Positions 61,454 to 64,000 of a stretch of DNA of 64,000 nt are shown piece after piece (the first letter of the stretch is position 1; every line of letters begins with the position of its first letter). The notes under the pieces were generated by a model. The model was given only the letters and a program-made list of their open reading frames with translations, was not told the DNA's origin and searched no databases. This DNA comes from Cryptomeria japonica (Eukaryota > Streptophyta > Pinopsida > Cupressales > Cupressaceae). A program made the position numbers and the translations under genes. The stretch covers positions 99,181,897 through 99,245,896 of the forward strand of contig NC_081407.1 of assembly GCF_030272615.1 (NCBI RefSeq). Reading direction: 5' to 3'.

Positions 61454-63613
61454 TCAGAGGTCTATCTTTGAGAAAAATATTGCTCCTTTCATTTGGTCAA
61501 AAAAATCCTCTATTCTAGGTAAGGGATACCTATTCTTTATTGTGACCTTGTTCAACATCCTATAGTCGATGCATAGTCTTAAGGTTTCATCCTTCTTAAT
61601 GAACAAGACTGGCGCTCCCCATGGTGATACACTTTGCCTTATTAATCCCTTAGCTAAGAGTTCCTCTAGTTGCATTTTGAGCTCTTGTAATTTGGTTGTG
61701 TTCATTCGGTAAGGTTCCCTTGATACTGGTTCAACTCCCAATAGTACGTCGATAGAAAAGTCAAACTTCCTTTTAGCGGGTAAGCCGGGTAATTCTTCTG
61801 GAAATACATCCTTGAATTCCTTTAAGAAAGGGGTATTTTCAAAGGTTGGGGTATTTTCCTCTTTTCCTTCATTAATTTCAACCATATAGATTAGGCCTCC
61901 TCTTCTTCTTTCCTTCTTTAATTGCATGGCTGATATGGTTTCTATATTAATGGGATTAAACTTTCCTTGGATTCTGACCCTTTTCCTCCCATCATCCAAA
62001 CATTCAACAACTTTGTTATAGAAATCTACATTAGCTTGATGATCTATTAACCAACTCATTCCAATAATTACGTCATATAATCCTAGGGTTGCCACATAGA
62101 GATCTACCCTTGTTTCAAACTCAGGAAATTGTACCCTTTCCTTCGGCAAACACTTAGTTACTTCCCTAGTTGCCTTATCCCCATATTGAACCGCCCATGA
62201 TGACTCCATTTGATTAACTTGAAACTCATATTTGCTTACTAATTCAAGTGAGATGAAACATTCAGATGACCTAGTGTCAATTCGAATTGAAATTGGTTGT
62301 TCAAATAGTGTACCTGTAGTTTCCTTGGGAACATTCTGGAATCTTCCTCTTCGGTTCCTAACTGTTGCATGAATCCTTTGTTGGGGCCCTTGTTGGGGTT
62401 GATTGGCCCTAATATGACATTGCATCCTAGGACACTCTTTAGCAAAATGGTTTCCCCCACACATAAAGCATCCACCTAGAGGACCCCTCCTGCCTTGAAT
62501 CCGAGGGGGATCATTCCTTGTTTCATTGGCCCTGGGTGGATAAGTTATCATGTTCTGTTGGTTATTCCTATTATAGTTGCCTATGTTATTACTGCCCCTG
62601 TTATTATTGTTATTTCCATTCCTTTGATATTGATTAGGGGGTGGTCTTCTTTCCGAAGAATTATCCCTTTGACTCTTGTTGAAGTTTGTGTTCCCCTTGA
62701 ATTCTTGCTTCCCTTTAAATGAGTGGTTCCCATTATAGTTTTGCCCTGCTGTTGTTAGAGTTTGAATCTTCCTCTCTTGCCTTAGGGACTTTTCAAGTAC
62801 TCCATTCATGTTTTTGGGTCCATGCATGTCAACCTCTGCCCCTATGTTGTTATTTAGTCCCAAAATGAACTTCATTGCTTGACCTTCATCTTTTTGGTAC
62901 ATAGGTACGTACTTAAGTAATTTGGTTAATTTTTCCCAATATTGTTGGACTGATAGGGGTCCTTGTCGTAGATTATGGAACTCTGCCACCTTCTCATCAA
63001 AGAACAATTGAGGAAGCCACCTTTTTCGGAAGTGGTTAATAAATTGATCCCATGTGATCGTATCCTTGCTATACCCATTTTGCTCCTTGGTGTTGGTCCG
63101 CCAACTAGCTGCCTCCCCTGTGAGTTGATAGTAACCCCATAGGGCCTTGGTTGTTTCACTAAAATCTCTTAGTTCAAAATACTTTTCCGTTTCATTTAAC
63201 CAATTTTCAGCTCCTTCACCAATTTGCCTCCCATCGAACTTAGGAGGGGTGGTTTTCTTCAAATCCTTAGAGAGTTCTAATATGTTATTTTCTTTTCTAT
63301 TACTCGTCATATTCCCCTGATTGCTACCAGGGTTCCCATTTTCAGTTCCACTTCGATTTTCAATGTCATTATGTCTTTCCCTAAGGTCCTGCATTGATTG
63401 CTCCAGGAAGTTGATTTTATCCCTTTGTTTGGTTAACAGGTTGATTATAGCCTCGACCCCATCTTCGTTATTCCCTTGGTTATGTTGATCCCCTTCATGG
63501 TCTTCCTCATTGTTTTCTTCGTGATTTTCCTCATGGTTAGCTTCCCTTTGTCTCCTAGTGGTAGTACGTCTTCCATTACCCCTTCCTCTTCCTCTTCCTC
63601 TTCCCCTAGCCAT
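61454..63613 (-). pseudogene. gag: Chromovirus gag, protease and start of RT (open part)
   Basis: This 719-codon open stretch is the intact 5' part of the polyprotein. It has an acidic, Asn- and Glu-rich N-terminus with a likely helix ([20 protein letters not shown]), the gag core ([22 protein letters not shown]), an Asn- and Arg-rich linker, the zinc knuckle, protease and the first RT motifs ([21 protein letters not shown]). It ends in TGA just after FSKIDL, where relatives read an Arg codon. The protease Gly-to-Arg change beside the catalytic Asp would probably abolish cleavage. The start lies 136 bases from the primer binding site. Confidence 0.85.
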
Positions 63614-63749
63614 TTTAGGGTTTTACCTAAAAGTTAAATTATGTAATTACTTCTTGATTTAAGATTTTAAAAATTTAATTTCTACCATTGCAAAGTATTC
63701 CCTTAGTTGTGTAAATTGAAGTGAGCACTAGGCCTAGATTTGAACCTTT

Positions 63750-63761
63750 GCTCTGATACCA
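63750..63761 (-). promoter_or_regulatory. Primer binding site (initiator-Met tRNA) of the chromovirus
   Basis: On the minus strand TGGTATCAGAGC, a perfect match to the plant initiator-Met site, lies two bases inside the LTR end at 63764. Confidence 0.92.
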
Positions 63762-63763
63762 CA

Positions 63764-64000
63764 TGTAATAACCCATCTATACTTAACTCGACAAAATTGG
63801 ACCTCTTTTATTTTTGTTCAATTTAATCATTTGTGTTTGATTCAATCGCATACTCTAGGCATCCATCCATTTGGATTAGGCATTCATCCATTCGGGATGA
63901 GCATCTAACCATACGGGTTAGGCATTTGTCCATACGGGACATAGGGTTTCATCTATTCAATACGGGATAGGCATCTACCCATACGGGGTAGGCATCTATC
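63764..64000 (-). mobile_element. 5' LTR of the chromovirus, start only
   Basis: The minus-strand LTR end (GGGTTATTACA) and its first 237 bases, including the 21-bp repeat block, closely match copy 3 at 54433. The LTR continues beyond the window. Confidence 0.88.

Larger units (their letters stand above)
59050..63613 (-). pseudogene. gag-pol: Chromovirus gag-pol with chromodomain, multiple stops and one frameshift
   Basis: The ATG at 63613 starts with an Arg-Gly repeat (MARGRGRG). Gag follows (core about 63000-63230), a CX2CX3HX4C knuckle ([13 protein letters not shown], about 62440-62480), and a protease whose DTGSS reads DTRSS (about 62275). RT, RNase H, a zinc module, integrase and a chromodomain (about 59052-59175) complete it. 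Stops lie at 61454-61456, 61193-61195, 60686-60688, 60069-60071 and 59601-59603, with more toward the end, and the frame changes near 60470. Most stops sit where relatives have Arg or Gln, so C-to-T change explains them. In the family this polyprotein makes particles and targets integration to heterochromatin. Confidence 0.88.
54433..64000 (-). mobile_element. Tekay/Del-like chromovirus (Ty3/gypsy), 5' LTR runs off window
   Basis: The minus-strand order from right to left is 5' LTR (from 63764 rightward), initiator-Met primer binding site, gag, protease, RT, RNase H, integrase, chromodomain, polypurine tract and 3' LTR (58943 to 54433). The long LTRs, this tRNA primer and a C-terminal chromodomain fit the Tekay (Del) clade. 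The coding region has many stops and at least one frameshift. The two LTRs differ at roughly ten of the 237 bases that can be compared. Confidence 0.85.

Overview
This window looks like nuclear DNA of a large-genome seed plant: AT-rich, with no convincing host gene, and built almost entirely of decayed LTR retrotransposons of the Ty3/gypsy (Tat type, Tekay/Del-type chromovirus) and Ty1/copia classes, nested in one another. Very long LTRs, heavy nonsense decay and many ages of insertion would fit a gymnosperm such as a conifer, but the sequence does not prove this. No tRNA, rRNA, organellar gene or CRISPR array was seen.

Layout. (1) 1-12484: a plus-strand Tat-type Ty3/gypsy element without its 5' LTR (left of the window). 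It has a repeat-bearing leader, one gag-pol frame of about 2,500 codons broken only by three stops, a 3-kb 3' region with an antisense, apparently spliced plant-mobile-domain gene, a polypurine tract and a 3' LTR. (2) 12485-15797: an older copia element, cut in its gag zinc-knuckle region by the Tat LTR. (3) 15798-16110: the LTR end and leader of a third family, called D here. (4) 16888-28757: copia element B (gag plus the first residues of protease), split at 18696-26203 by copia element C. Element C has a perfect 5-bp target duplication, and its own 5' LTR carries an antisense 1.43-kb solo LTR. (5) 28758-34917: family D, with an inverted LTR piece, a gag-only internal region, a 530-bp insert with a 15-bp target duplication, a 97-bp CT tract, an LTR, and then a second leader.

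(6) 34918-46249: AT-rich DNA without recognisable genes. It holds a degraded minus-strand copia LTR end, a diverged 356-bp tandem duplication, a minus-strand gypsy protease relic, a TA microsatellite and a block of different composition at 42524-44338. (7) 46250-47795: a GC-richer, retroposon-like block whose tail resembles that of the 530-bp insert. (8) 49672-64000: three same-orientation LTR sequences of one chromovirus family in a row, the third being the complete 3' LTR (4.5 kb, including a 1,006-bp insert with inverted ends) of a minus-strand element. Its gag-pol fills 59050-63613, followed by an initiator-Met-type primer binding site and the start of its 5' LTR at the window edge.

The features act as parts of retrotransposons rather than of a host pathway. 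No element here looks able to move alone, because every pol is interrupted, internally deleted or has lost catalytic residues. The most unusual item is the antisense gene at 10264-11342 inside the Tat element, with its own TATA-like box, GT-AG intron and a tandem array within that intron.
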